NCBI RefSeq assembly: GCF_006974105.1
Contig: NZ_CP036282.1
Location: 806,001 to 870,000 of the forward strand
Origin: Rhodoferax aquaticus
GTDB lineage: Bacteria; Pseudomonadota; Gammaproteobacteria; Burkholderiales; Burkholderiaceae_C
Direction of reading: 5' to 3'
DNA: 64,000 nucleotides
Part shown: positions 1 to 6,836 of the stretch, one piece after another
Layout: every line of letters starts with the position of its first letter
Numbering within the stretch: position 1 is the stretch's first letter
Position numbers and translations under genes: made by a program
The notes under the pieces: model-generated
The model's database searches: none
What the model saw: the letters and a program-made list of their open reading frames with translations, nothing else
What the model was told of the DNA's origin: nothing

Positions 1-930
1 GAGGGCTACCGCGTAGTAGCCAGCCAAGACCGCCAGCACTGGTTCCGTATCGACACCCAGTTTGACGGCAAGGTCATGACCGCGCGCATGACCCCCGACA
101 GCCAATGCGTCTACTTTGCCTACTTTGAGCCCTATTCCCATGAGCAGCATTTGGACTTGCTCAGCTCTGCCGCCTTGTCACCCTTGGTGAGCATGGAGCG
201 CTTGGGCAGCACGGTAGAAGGGCGCGACATGACCCTGCTGCGCATCACCGACAGCCACAGTGCCACCCCCATGGCGCAAAAGAAAAAAGTGTGGGTCATT
301 GCACGCCAGCACCCTGGCGAAACCATGGCCGAGTGGTTTACCGAAGGCTTTTTAGAGCGACTGGTTGACCAAGACGACTCGGTAAGCCGCGAGCTGCTTA
401 ACAAATGCGTGTTTTACGTGGTGCCCAATATGAACCCCGACGGCGCGGTGCGTGGCAACCTGCGCACCAATGCAGTGGGCGCCAACCTCAACCGCGAATG
501 GGCGGAACCCACGGCAGAGCGCTCGCCCGAAGTCTTGGTGGTGCGCCAAAAAATGAAGGCCACCGGCGTAGACCTGTGCCTAGACGTGCATGGCGACGAA
601 GGCCTGCCCTACAACTTTGTAGTGGGCTCAGAAGGCAACCCCGGCTACACCCCGCATGTGGCGGATCTGGAAAATGCTTTCAAGTCCAGCTGGATGGCCT
701 CGTGCCCCGACTTTCAAGACGAATTCAACTACGGCCGCAAGGGCCCGGGCGAGGGCAACCCCACCCTGGCCACCAACTGGATTGCCCAGCACTTCAACTG
801 TTTGGCGTTCACCATCGAGATGCCGTTTAAAGACAACGCCAAATTGCCAGACTTGGCGGCGGGTTGGAGTGGCGAACGCTCGCGCAAGCTGGGCGCCAGC
901 GTGTTGCAGCCGCTCATGGCCGTTCTCTGA
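1..930 (+). CDS. M14-family zinc carboxypeptidase (cytosolic carboxypeptidase type), 5' end missing
   Basis: The frame is open to the first base of the window, so the gene starts upstream. The ATG at 76 is internal, because the residues before it (YRVVASQDRQHWF) already fit the beta-rich N-terminal domain of bacterial cytosolic carboxypeptidases. Counting from that ATG, the zinc-site HPGE lies at His79/Glu82, the third zinc ligand is His172 in DVHGDEG, and the catalytic Glu is Glu248 in TIEMP. An NPDG and an LNREW element sit between them, as usual for this M14 branch. It probably removes C-terminal residues from peptides or proteins in the cytoplasm. The substrate cannot be read from the sequence. 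A small membrane-anchored protein follows 62 bp downstream. Confidence 0.88.
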   Translation, partial: EGYRVVASQDRQHWFRIDTQFDGKVMTARMTPDSQCVYFAYFEPYSHEQHLDLLSSAALSPLVSMERLGSTVEGRDMTLLRITDSHSATPMAQKKKVWVIARQHPGETMAEWFTEGFLERLVDQDDSVSRELLNKCVFYVVPNMNPDGAVRGNLRTNAVGANLNREWAEPTAERSPEVLVVRQKMKATGVDLCLDVHGDEGLPYNFVVGSEGNPGYTPHVADLENAFKSSWMASCPDFQDEFNYGRKGPGEGNPTLATNWIAQHFNCLAFTIEMPFKDNAKLPDLAAGWSGERSRKLGASVLQPLMAVL

Positions 931-992
931 GTTCCCGCCGGCACCCGCAATGGATAGAGGGTGTCCCAACCATTTTCAGCGAAGGACCTGAT

Positions 993-1232
993 ATGCGTTC
1001 ACTTCTCGGGTTGATTGGCGTACTTGTCACACTGGCACTGGTGGGCTTGCTCTTCAAGCAGCAGTTAACTGCCAACCGCGTGCCGCAACCACTGTTGTCA
1101 ACGCCCACTGCGACCATCACGGTAGACCCCAAGGCCACAGCAGCCCAGCAAAGCCAGCAGATTCAAAACCAAGTCAAGCAACAGGTGGAGGTGCTAACCC
1201 AGCCCAAGCCAATGCCCGACGAGGTGAAGTAG
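993..1232 (+). CDS. Small hypothetical protein with N-terminal membrane anchor
   Basis: This is a 79-residue protein starting at the ATG at 993, with GAAGGA about seven bases upstream as ribosome binding site. The frame is open further upstream, but that part overlaps the carboxypeptidase. Residues 1-23 are hydrophobic (RSLLGLIGVLVTLALVGLLF) and should form a signal anchor. The rest is a short polar, Gln-rich tail (QQSQQIQNQVKQQ) that could be helical. No family is recognised. Its position just after the carboxypeptidase suggests co-transcription. It may be a small inner-membrane protein facing the periplasm. Confidence 0.6.
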   Translation: MRSLLGLIGVLVTLALVGLLFKQQLTANRVPQPLLSTPTATITVDPKATAAQQSQQIQNQVKQQVEVLTQPKPMPDEVK

Positions 1233-1239
1233 AAGCCTT

Positions 1240-1260
1240 GGCCCAACCCTTGGGTTGGTG
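1240..1260 (+). terminator. Possible terminator hairpin after the small membrane protein
   Basis: A perfect 7-bp stem (CCAACCC / GGGTTGG) with a 2-base spacer lies just downstream of the stop codon at 1232. There is no strong T run directly behind it, but a TATATTTTGT stretch follows. It may be a weak intrinsic terminator or simply a 3'-end stabiliser. Confidence 0.35.
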
Positions 1261-1268
1261 TGAGGTTT

Positions 1269-1316
1269 GCTATATTTTGTGTAGCTGCTTGCGCTTGTTG
1301 GATGGGCGCTACAGGC
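1269..1316 (+). repeat. Dispersed ~48-bp repeat, copy 1
   Basis: This copy begins GCTATATTTTGTGTAGCTGC, continues with TTGCGCTTG and ends GGGCGCTACAGGC. The first part can fold (GCTAT with GTAGC) and the second part pairs GCGCTT with GGGCGC. Seven further copies occur in this window. This one sits at the edge of the cassette array, between the small membrane protein gene and the last attC site. Confidence 0.75.
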
Positions 1317-1318
1317 TG

Positions 1319-1392
1319 GTTTAACGTTGCTTAGGGTGGGCGGACTTTTGCGCAGCGTCGCTCGAATGCCGGGTCAAGCTAACGCGGTGAAC
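1319..1392 (-). other. Degenerate attC-like site after the VOC cassette
   Basis: Read on the minus strand the site ends in GTTAAAC (1319-1325), a good GTTRRRY box. The partner box near the gene is poor (GTTCACC at 1386-1392). Inside, CGTTAGCTT can pair with AAGCAACG, leaving one unpaired A. Such an extrahelical base is typical of folded attC hairpins. It starts three bases after the VOC stop codon. Confidence 0.5.
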
Positions 1393-1394
1393 TT

Positions 1395-1862
1395 CTATCC
1401 ACGAACAGCCGCTTCGATTTCGGCAATGTCGATCTTCTTTTGCTTCTTCATCGCCGCAATCGCCTTGGCAGACACATTCTTCTCGGCCCTCAAAGTCAAT
1501 TCTGTCAGCCGCCTCGGGAAAACCTGCCACGACACCCCGTAGCGATCCTTGAGCCAGCCGCAGTGGCTTTCCTCGCCACCGTTCGTGGTTAGCGCTGCCC
1601 AAAGCCGATCGGTCTCTGCCTGATCGTCCGTCTCAACCGAAATCGACACTGCTTCGGTTAGGGTGAACATCGGTCCGGCATCGAGAATCTGGTACGGCAC
1701 CCCGCCCAGTGTGAAGTCGATGAGCCATGAAGCGCCATCTTCTCCGCCGATCTCGTATGTCGCCTCGATCTGGCTTCCTGGAGTCAGAGCGCAGTAAAAC
1801 TCTGCGGCCTCACGACCGCGACCGTCACGGAACCAGAGGCAGGTACGTATGACCCTAGACAT
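1395..1862 (-). CDS. VOC-superfamily protein (PhnB-like)
   Basis: The product is a 155-residue protein of the vicinal-oxygen-chelate fold. It begins with RTCLWFRDGRGREAAEFYCA, the usual opening of PhnB-like or 3-demethylubiquinone methyltransferase-like VOC proteins. DRYGVSWQVFP near residue 108 is the characteristic strand. A C-terminal Lys/Glu-rich tail (AIAAMKKQKKIDIAEIEAA) matches longer members of this group. Such proteins are common in integron cassettes and often lack a proven reaction. Metal-dependent lyase, dioxygenase or resistance functions are all possible. The gene is flanked on both sides by attC-like sites. Start ATG at 1862. Confidence 0.8.
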   Translation of the reverse strand: MSRVIRTCLWFRDGRGREAAEFYCALTPGSQIEATYEIGGEDGASWLIDFTLGGVPYQILDAGPMFTLTEAVSISVETDDQAETDRLWAALTTNGGEESHCGWLKDRYGVSWQVFPRRLTELTLRAEKNVSAKAIAAMKKQKKIDIAEIEAAVRG

Positions 1863-1905
1863 CGTTTTTCCCCTTGTGAGGATAGATTGATTCAGCAGTT
1901 TTGCG

Positions 1906-1992
1906 GCTTAACGTTGGCGCTGTCCGGCACGCAGCAAGCGCTGCGAAGTGGCAACCTGCTGCTGTGTGTCCGCGACGAGCAACTCGTTAGGC
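1906..1992 (-). other. attC recombination site after the Glyoxalase_3-like cassette
   Basis: On the minus strand the 87-bp site opens with GCCTAAC (1986-1992) and closes with GTTAAGC (1906-1912). The two 7-mers are complementary at six of seven positions. GCGCCAAC directly precedes the closing box, as in many attC sites. The central part is only partly paired. It separates the VOC gene from the next cassette. Confidence 0.7.
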
Positions 1993-2048
1993 CATTTCTC
2001 GCCATTCAGTTTGGGACGCTTCATAGGTGGTTTCGGTGGATCGGTTTG

Positions 2049-2792
2049 CTATTCCAAGAGTGCTGACAGAAGGCGACCGGAACAAAGCTCGCAGTCTATG
2101 GAGGGTGTCGCGCCTGTCTTGCCTTGGACAATCTCAACGCAAATCCCGCCGATCTGAAACTTGGATGTGCCTTCGGATCCAACGGAGGGAGCCGTGTCAA
2201 ACAGGGCCACGTAGCGTTCGGTAGTTTTCTTAACACTAGACACGGCAACCTGAAGCACGCGAACCGACTCTGGCGCCTTCGGGCGCGTCTCGGGCAATCG
2301 TGTGTGCCCAGCAGTGTGGTCTTGTAGGAAGAATGGCAGATCAAGATGCGGGCTGATTGCCAGCGACCACTCGATTCGGACGCCGTCCGGCCGAAGGCGG
2401 CTCATGCGCACTGGGTTCGCGAGCACAAGGCCGCGCGAGGCAGCGCTTGAAACGAAGCTTTCGAGATCGTCAACCGTATACGCGTATGTTATGGGTCCGC
2501 CGCGCAACGTTAGCGCATCGAGGAAGACCGCTTCGTACAGGGGGCGACTTGACAGCACGGAGCGCCAGAAAGGCGTGTGCGAGAGAAGACGCAGCGAAGG
2601 TCGAAGCCATGCCCGGGAGAAGTCGATCAGTTCCACGTAGCTGGAGTTATCGAGCGCAGCTAGTAGATTGTGAGTGAGACCAGCTTCGTGCCTGCCGCCA
2701 TCCTCGACGACCAAACCTGCCGCCCTCAGTGCTTGTGCATTGTGGTTTACGTTTCCGGCAACAACAATGTGATCGAAGCGCAGACTAGTCAT
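2049..2792 (-). CDS. Glyoxalase_3-like (VOC) protein
   Basis: The predicted protein has 247 residues from the ATG at 2792. The frame stays open upstream, but that part runs through the attC site and is not expected to be translated. It starts SLRFDHIVVAGNVNHNAQAL, a classical VOC opening with the first metal-ligand His in FDHIV. GLTHNLLAALDNSSYVELIDF follows, as in the Glyoxalase_3 family, where the equivalent of H and E residues may bind metal. The function is unknown. It is a separate integron cassette, with an attC site ten bases upstream and another about 57 bases downstream. Confidence 0.72.
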   Translation of the reverse strand: MTSLRFDHIVVAGNVNHNAQALRAAGLVVEDGGRHEAGLTHNLLAALDNSSYVELIDFSRAWLRPSLRLLSHTPFWRSVLSSRPLYEAVFLDALTLRGGPITYAYTVDDLESFVSSAASRGLVLANPVRMSRLRPDGVRIEWSLAISPHLDLPFFLQDHTAGHTRLPETRPKAPESVRVLQVAVSSVKKTTERYVALFDTAPSVGSEGTSKFQIGGICVEIVQGKTGATPSIDCELCSGRLLSALLE

Positions 2793-2801
2793 GATGGGCA
2801 G

Positions 2802-2865
2802 GCCTAACGTCGAAGTCAAGCCGCAACGCGCTTGGGCGTTGCCGGGCTTGGACGATCCGTTAAGT
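2802..2865 (-). other. attC site with long central stem, overlapping the higA 3' end
   Basis: This is the clearest site in the array. The minus strand reads ACTTAAC (2859-2865) at the start and GTTAGGC (2802-2808) at the end. The middle folds as GGCAACGC, loop CCAAGC, GCGTTGC, extended by AAGCC with GGCTT. The antitoxin reading frame runs into the site and stops inside it at 2816, so roughly the last 16 residues of the protein are attC sequence. Confidence 0.85.
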
Positions 2866-3163
2866 TGTTCGCTGGCTGAAGCCTGCGAACCAACCGAACC
2901 TCCAGCTTGCACCCCAGGGCATCCGCATACTTGGTCAGCGTCGCCAGAGAAGGAGAATGCTTGCCACTACCCGACTCCATGCGTGCAACTGCAGACTGCG
3001 TAGTGCCGATCTTTTCTGCCACCTGCGCCTGGGTCAGGCCTTGCGCAGCCCGCGCCTTCAAGAACTCATCCAAAAGAGAAAACTCGTCGGCCAGTTGTTC
3101 GTATTCCGCCTTTACCTCAGCATTAGCCAGTGCCTTAGTACGAAGTTGTTTATGCGTCAACAT
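2816..3163 (-). CDS. higA: HigA-type antitoxin, XRE helix-turn-helix protein
   Basis: The 115-residue protein has an XRE HTH at about residues 42-66 (GLTQAQVAEKIGTTQSAVARM), after a helical N-terminal segment rich in Glu and Leu. Its start overlaps the end of the toxin gene by 14 bp. This toxin-first order is the one found in higBA-type modules. The antitoxin should bind and neutralise HigB and repress the operon. The C-terminus (NNLTDRPSPATPKRVAA) is translated from the attC site and is unlikely to be conserved. It lies in an integron cassette, where toxin-antitoxin modules are thought to stabilise arrays. Confidence 0.85.
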   Translation of the reverse strand: MLTHKQLRTKALANAEVKAEYEQLADEFSLLDEFLKARAAQGLTQAQVAEKIGTTQSAVARMESGSGKHSPSLATLTKYADALGCKLEVRLVRRLQPANNLTDRPSPATPKRVAA

Positions 3164-3449
3164 TTTTCCACTCCTTCATTCGCTTACGCGCAAGTGCCAA
3201 TTCTTTGGGAGGTGTCTTATCGGTCTTCTTCACACATTGATGGAGCATGACGATCTTGCGATCCACCAAGGTGCAATAAAACACCCGTCCAATACCCTCA
3301 CGGGATTTCAAACGCAACTCGAAGAGCCCCATGCTCATTGCCCGCGTGTGAGGCATTCCTAAATCAGGACCAAACTCCACCATGCGGTCGGTGCAATGAA
3401 AGTATCTGGCCAAAATTCCCGGCGGTAACGCCAGCACATCAGCCTGCAA
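3150..3449 (-). CDS. higB: HigB/RelE-like toxin (phage Gp49 family)
   Basis: The product belongs to the phage-derived Gp49/HigB family of ribosome-dependent mRNA interferases. The core elements are ADVLALPPGILARY, LGMPHTRAMSMGLFELRLKSREGIGRVFYC and the tail KKTDKTPPKELALARKRMKE. The start is uncertain. The listed TTG at 3447-3449 omits the residues WEIKYHDEK, which belong to the family's first strand and are encoded in frame just upstream with no ATG. The only ATG nearby (about 3499) is in another frame. Either a rare start codon is used or a small frameshift has damaged the 5' end. It precedes and overlaps higA. Confidence 0.75.
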   Translation of the reverse strand: MQADVLALPPGILARYFHCTDRMVEFGPDLGMPHTRAMSMGLFELRLKSREGIGRVFYCTLVDRKIVMLHQCVKKTDKTPPKELALARKRMKEWKNVDA

Positions 3450-3543
3450 CTTCTCATCGTGATATTTGATCTCCCATTTCCCGCTGAAAATATAGCATGT
3501 TTGAGATATTTCAGGGGTACCGAGCTGGACCAGCTTGCGTGAG

Positions 3544-3581
3544 ATTTAACGTTGGCGCTCCGCTTGAGCGAGGGGTTAGGC
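3544..3581 (-). other. Short attC-like site after the GIY-YIG cassette
   Basis: The minus strand reads GCCTAAC (3575-3581), then a CGCTC / GAGCG hairpin with loop AAGCG, then GCCAAC and GTTAAAT (3544-3550). At 38 bp it is shorter than usual and probably lost part of its centre. The stop codon of the GIY-YIG gene is the TAA inside GCCTAAC. The translated form of this motif (NPSLKRSAN) is a frequent signature of spurious ORFs around integron sites in related bacteria. Confidence 0.65.
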
Positions 3582-4481
3582 GTCGTTGACGGCGGCATCT
3601 TCGATGGACTTCAGTGTTCTTCCATCACTGCTGATCCAGCTCTGTGGGCCACTGCGGGAGGTTCCCGCAACCATGACTGCCGCGTAGCTTGATGAACTCA
3701 GCAGGAAGTCTTCCTGCAGAACCAGATGGTCGTCTTGAGCGACCAAGCGCCCATCCGCGACAAGCTGCTCCTTGACCTTTACCACCCTCTGTGCAGCGCT
3801 GTCTGTGTTGAACTTGGATACTTGCGACCCCTTCTTCAAGACAAAGCCTTCATCGGTAAGCGTGCCGTGCGCCAGGAGGTTGTTGACCTTGAAGGTCAGA
3901 TCAATGGCAGATGACTTCCTCGCAAGTTCTTGCGGTGTAGAGCCAGAAGGCTGGGCAACCGGAATAGTTGCTTTCAGTAGTGGCTCTAGGATGGGGTATC
4001 CGAGCGTGCCGAGGACCATTCGAATGTTCTCAGTGAACTCCGCCATCGCATCGCGGTCTGCGCGCGGTAGGCTTGACTCGGGAGGCGTGTTGCCATTCTC
4101 GAGTTCGTATCGGTCAGCGCGACGCGTCAGTCCGACAAGAGTAGCTTCAAGAAACTTGACATGTGCCTTCGTGAGGTTTTCGTCCTTGCTCGTGAAGATG
4201 ACCACTTCATTCCAGAACTCCTTCAACCGGTCATGCGTCGTCAGGCGCTCCGTCACGTTCTCGGATTCACCGATATAGGCCAACGGCTTCGAGTCACCCA
4301 GGCGAGCCTCGAAGAGAAGGTAGACGCCGGGCTTTGATGCCTCTGGCCAAGAAGTGAGTTCAGTGAGGCGGCTTCTTGGGCAGGCAACGGCTTGACCGGT
4401 CCAGTTGACTAGTTCCGCGTATCGGATACCGGAGACTGTTGAATCAGCCAGGAAGACGCGAATTGATTTGCCGATGGGCAT
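3576..4481 (-). CDS. GIY-YIG nuclease-fold protein with C-terminal DUF4357
   Basis: A 301-residue protein. The GIY-YIG signature appears as PGVYLL (residues 51-56) and AYIGES (68-73). A likely metal-binding Glu112 lies in KFLEATLVGL, and Arg80-type positions follow the second strand. The C-terminal part (about 215-295, including GFVLKKGSQVSKFN and DGRTLKSIEDA) matches the DUF4357 domain often fused to GIY-YIG. Such proteins are suspected to be nucleases in defence or DNA metabolism, but the family role is not settled. It is the first cassette of the array, and its stop codon is in the attC site. Confidence 0.8.
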   Translation of the reverse strand: MPIGKSIRVFLADSTVSGIRYAELVNWTGQAVACPRSRLTELTSWPEASKPGVYLLFEARLGDSKPLAYIGESENVTERLTTHDRLKEFWNEVVIFTSKDENLTKAHVKFLEATLVGLTRRADRYELENGNTPPESSLPRADRDAMAEFTENIRMVLGTLGYPILEPLLKATIPVAQPSGSTPQELARKSSAIDLTFKVNNLLAHGTLTDEGFVLKKGSQVSKFNTDSAAQRVVKVKEQLVADGRLVAQDDHLVLQEDFLLSSSSYAAVMVAGTSRSGPQSWISSDGRTLKSIEDAAVNDA

Positions 4482-4497
4482 GATTGTTTCCTACGAC

Positions 4498-4642
4498 GCT
4501 TAACGATTAGCGTTTATCTGCCGGGAGGCAAAGCAGGAAGAAACCACGATTGCCCCTTTCGGAAGATAAACCACGTTGGACTGAACCGCTTGAGGTAGCG
4601 GCGAACTACAGGGGATTGTAAGTTTGGAGCGAGGGGTTTACG
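4498..4642 (-). other. Candidate degenerate attC upstream of the GIY-YIG cassette
   Basis: On the minus strand GTTAAGC (4498-4504) lies 17 bases before the GIY-YIG start codon and fits a cassette-side attC box. A plausible partner, CGTAAAC followed by CCCTCGCTCC, lies 138 bases further away and resembles the GCCTAACCCCTCGCTC of the 3544-3581 site. The span (145 bp) is at the upper limit for attC sites. A 61-codon minus-strand frame at 4514-4699 crosses it and is probably not a gene. Confidence 0.4.
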
Positions 4643-4780
4643 GCTGCGGTGGGGCGCTTTGCCCGCAAGCGGTGGCGTATTGCTCTGTTTGCGTGGCAAC
4701 GCGCTGGGGTGGCCAATTGCGATCTCGTACCTAAAGCCAGCCTTTCATGCCGTTGCGCGACACCTTCTGCGCTAAATAAA

Positions 4781-4827
4781 GCTTTAGCGCCCGTCCTATA
4801 AGCGTGAGTAGCTTCTCTTTTTGTAGC
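4781..4827 (-). repeat. Dispersed ~48-bp repeat, copy 2
   Basis: The copy is on the minus strand: it begins GCTACAAAAAGAGAAGCTAC and ends GGGCGCTAAAGC. It lies between the cassette array and the EamA gene. Together with copy 1 at the other edge, two copies bracket the array. Apart from this repeat and the candidate attC site I see no gene in 4482-4855. Confidence 0.7.
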
Positions 4828-4855
4828 AAGCAGGCTCTCGGGCAACACCGGTGCT

Positions 4856-5761
4856 TCAGCTGCCCGCGTTGGTTGCCTTGGGCCAGCTGCGCAGCGGGTT
4901 AAAGCCTGTGATGAGCGCGCTGGCCAACAAGATTAAGCTGCCTCCTACCAACACTCCGCCGCCCAGTTCTTCGCCTAAAAAGAGGTGGCCCCACAGCACG
5001 CCAAACACCGGCACCATGAAGATGGGGCTCATGGCGGCCACGGGGGTCACGTGGCGCAAGATGCGCAAATGCGCCCAGTACGCCAGGCCCGAGGTGGCCA
5101 CGCCCATGACCATTACGGCCAGCAGCGCGGGCAGGCTGAAATGCGCCTGTGGCAGGCTGTAGACGGCGCCAGGTATCAGCATGGGCAGCGCCAAAACATG
5201 CAAGCCTGCTGCAATTTGCAGGGGCTGCATGTGGCCCACGGCTTGTTTGGTGATGGGGGCAGAAAACCCATAGCAAGCCGAAGCCACCACGCAGGCCAGC
5301 ACCGCCAGCGCCACCTGCGGTGTCAGTTGCACCGGCCCCAGACTGACGATAAAGGCCACGCCTGCAAAGCCGCACACACAGCCCAGCACCTTGCGCGTGG
5401 TGATGGTGTCTTCGCCCATGCGGGCCGAGGCAAACATGCCAAAGATGACGGCGGTGGAGTTCAGCAGCGCGCTGTAGCCTGCGGGTATTTGCAAGCCCGC
5501 CCACGCAAACAAGACAAAGGGCAGGGTGACCGACAGCGCGCCAATGGTGGCCAGCGTGCGCCAGTGTTGCCAGTTCCAGGGTTGGCGCATCACGCGCATC
5601 AAAACGGCCAGGGTGACCGTAGCCAGGCTCACACGCAACAGCGCCAACACATTGGGGCCGAACACAGGGCTTGCGATGCGGATGAACAGAAAAGACGCGC
5701 CCCACAGGGCCGACAACGCAACCAGCTGCGCAAAGTATTTGGTTTTCATGGGTGCAGGCAT
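4856..5761 (-). CDS. EamA-family (DMT superfamily) transporter
   Basis: A 301-residue membrane protein with ten predicted hydrophobic segments, in two EamA repeats. The start is FAQLVALSALWGASFLFIRI, typical of RhaT/YdcZ-like exporters, and the second repeat starts around residue 155 with VALAVLACVVASACYGFSAP. It probably exports a small metabolite or amino acid; the substrate is unknown. It begins 10 bases after the stop codon of the LysR regulator on the same strand, so the two are likely co-transcribed. ATG codons at 5761 and 5749 are both possible starts. Confidence 0.85.
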   Translation of the reverse strand: MPAPMKTKYFAQLVALSALWGASFLFIRIASPVFGPNVLALLRVSLATVTLAVLMRVMRQPWNWQHWRTLATIGALSVTLPFVLFAWAGLQIPAGYSALLNSTAVIFGMFASARMGEDTITTRKVLGCVCGFAGVAFIVSLGPVQLTPQVALAVLACVVASACYGFSAPITKQAVGHMQPLQIAAGLHVLALPMLIPGAVYSLPQAHFSLPALLAVMVMGVATSGLAYWAHLRILRHVTPVAAMSPIFMVPVFGVLWGHLFLGEELGGGVLVGGSLILLASALITGFNPLRSWPKATNAGS

Positions 5762-5771
5762 TGTGCGCTGC

Positions 5772-6695
5772 TTAGGGTGGCGTGGGGGGGAGTTGCGTCA
5801 GCGTTTGCAACACCAGTGCTTGTAGGGACTCCAGCACCGGGTTGGGCGCACGCACCGCGCGTTGCACCCACGCAAGGTGGGACTCCAGCCCTTGCAGTGC
5901 AAACGGCAGTGCCACCAAGACACCGCTGCGCAGCAAGCTGGCGGCAGGGCTCACGATGCCCACGTACACCGCATCGCTTTCGCACGCAATGTGCAGCAGA
6001 TCGCGCACGTCTTCACAGCCCAAGGTGATCAGGCTGTCTGGGTGGGCCAAGGCCCCAAAGCGCTCTACGGCTTGGCGCGCCACGCTGGCACTCACGCCGG
6101 TGCTGGCCAGCGGGTAGGGGCGCAAGTCTGCCAGCGTGACCTCTGGCAAGGCGCACAGCGGGTGGCTAGGGCGGCACAGCACGCCGGTGGGCAGCTCGCA
6201 GAGTTTTTGCACAACCAAGTCGCCGCTGGCGTGGGGTACGGAGCGCAAGTCCACCACCACCGCGTCAAGTTGCCGGGCCCGCAGGGCGTGCAAGTGGTGC
6301 TCCGCACTGCCGCTGGCGAGCCGAATGCGCATGCCACCGCGGTAGTGGGCCGCAAAGCGCAGCAATGTTTGCGAGAGCAGCGCGGCAGGGGTTGGCCCCA
6401 AGCCCAGGCGCACTTGGCCTGCGTCCCCACTCACATGGTGCTGCACCACTTGTGCCAGCTCATCGGTCTGCGCCACCACTTGGCGGGCGTGTTCCAGCAC
6501 CGTGCGCCCTATGGGGGTGAGGGTGTTGCTATGCCCCACACGTTCTATGAGTGCCACCCCCAGTTTTGCTTCCAGCTCGGCAATGCTGCGGCTGAACGCG
6601 GCTTGGGAGCGCCGTGTGGCATCTGCGCCGCGCGTGAATGAGCCGCTTTCGGCCAAGGCAATGAAGTGGCGCAGCTGCGCGATGGTGGCGGACAT
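5772..6695 (-). CDS. LysR-family transcriptional regulator
   Basis: The 307-residue product starts at the ATG at 6695 with MSATIAQLRHFIALAESGSF, the usual first helices of LysR winged HTH domains. RSQAAFSRSIAELEAKLGVALIER follows as the recognition helix and wing. The effector-binding domain (about residues 90-300) is of the type I/II periplasmic-binding fold. It is divergent from an M20 peptidase gene (intergenic gap 141 bp) and directly upstream of the EamA exporter. Either could be its target. A short imperfect inverted repeat (GCGCAAATTATGC, around 6720-6732) lies in the shared promoter region. Confidence 0.87.
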   Translation of the reverse strand: MSATIAQLRHFIALAESGSFTRGADATRRSQAAFSRSIAELEAKLGVALIERVGHSNTLTPIGRTVLEHARQVVAQTDELAQVVQHHVSGDAGQVRLGLGPTPAALLSQTLLRFAAHYRGGMRIRLASGSAEHHLHALRARQLDAVVVDLRSVPHASGDLVVQKLCELPTGVLCRPSHPLCALPEVTLADLRPYPLASTGVSASVARQAVERFGALAHPDSLITLGCEDVRDLLHIACESDAVYVGIVSPAASLLRSGVLVALPFALQGLESHLAWVQRAVRAPNPVLESLQALVLQTLTQLPPTPP

Positions 6696-6836
6696 TGATC
6701 GAGAAAAGCGATGAAGTGTGCGCAAATTATGCATTGGACAAGGGTTTTCACGCGGCATACCATGGCCGGTTCAACAGAAGATGGATGTGCTTGCACGCAG
6801 GGCGCGCTGCCCCCATCACATAACGAGGAGAACAAG

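Larger units (their letters stand above)
1319..4642 (-). mobile_element. Cluster of integron gene cassettes lacking an integrase (CALIN-like)
   Basis: Four units are all oriented on the minus strand: VOC protein, Glyoxalase_3-like protein, HigB/HigA, and GIY-YIG protein. Each is followed by an attC-like site, with a further degenerate site upstream of the first. Several sites carry 7-bp GTTRRRY / RYYYAAC boxes that are near-complementary end to end, and one has a long central stem. No tyrosine recombinase is encoded on either side: the next gene upstream (4856-5761) is an EamA transporter. Array borders are approximate. The genes differ in function from everything around them, as expected for cassettes. 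Confidence 0.75.

Noticed and set aside
4514..4699. A 61-residue minus-strand ORF ending ALPPGR
   Set aside because: It crosses a candidate attC site; similar ORFs around integron sites are usually spurious, and there is no ribosome site.
4643..4855. Search for an integron integrase next to the array
   Set aside because: No tyrosine-recombinase motifs in any frame; only a repeat copy and the end of the EamA gene.
4985..6028. A 347-codon plus-strand frame over EamA and LysR
   Set aside because: His/Gln/Arg-rich translation typical of a shadow frame; both genes on the other strand are recognisable.
6720..6732. Possible LysR operator in the LysR/M20 promoter region
   Set aside because: The inverted repeat is short and imperfect, and it does not meet the T-N11-A rule clearly enough to list as a site.
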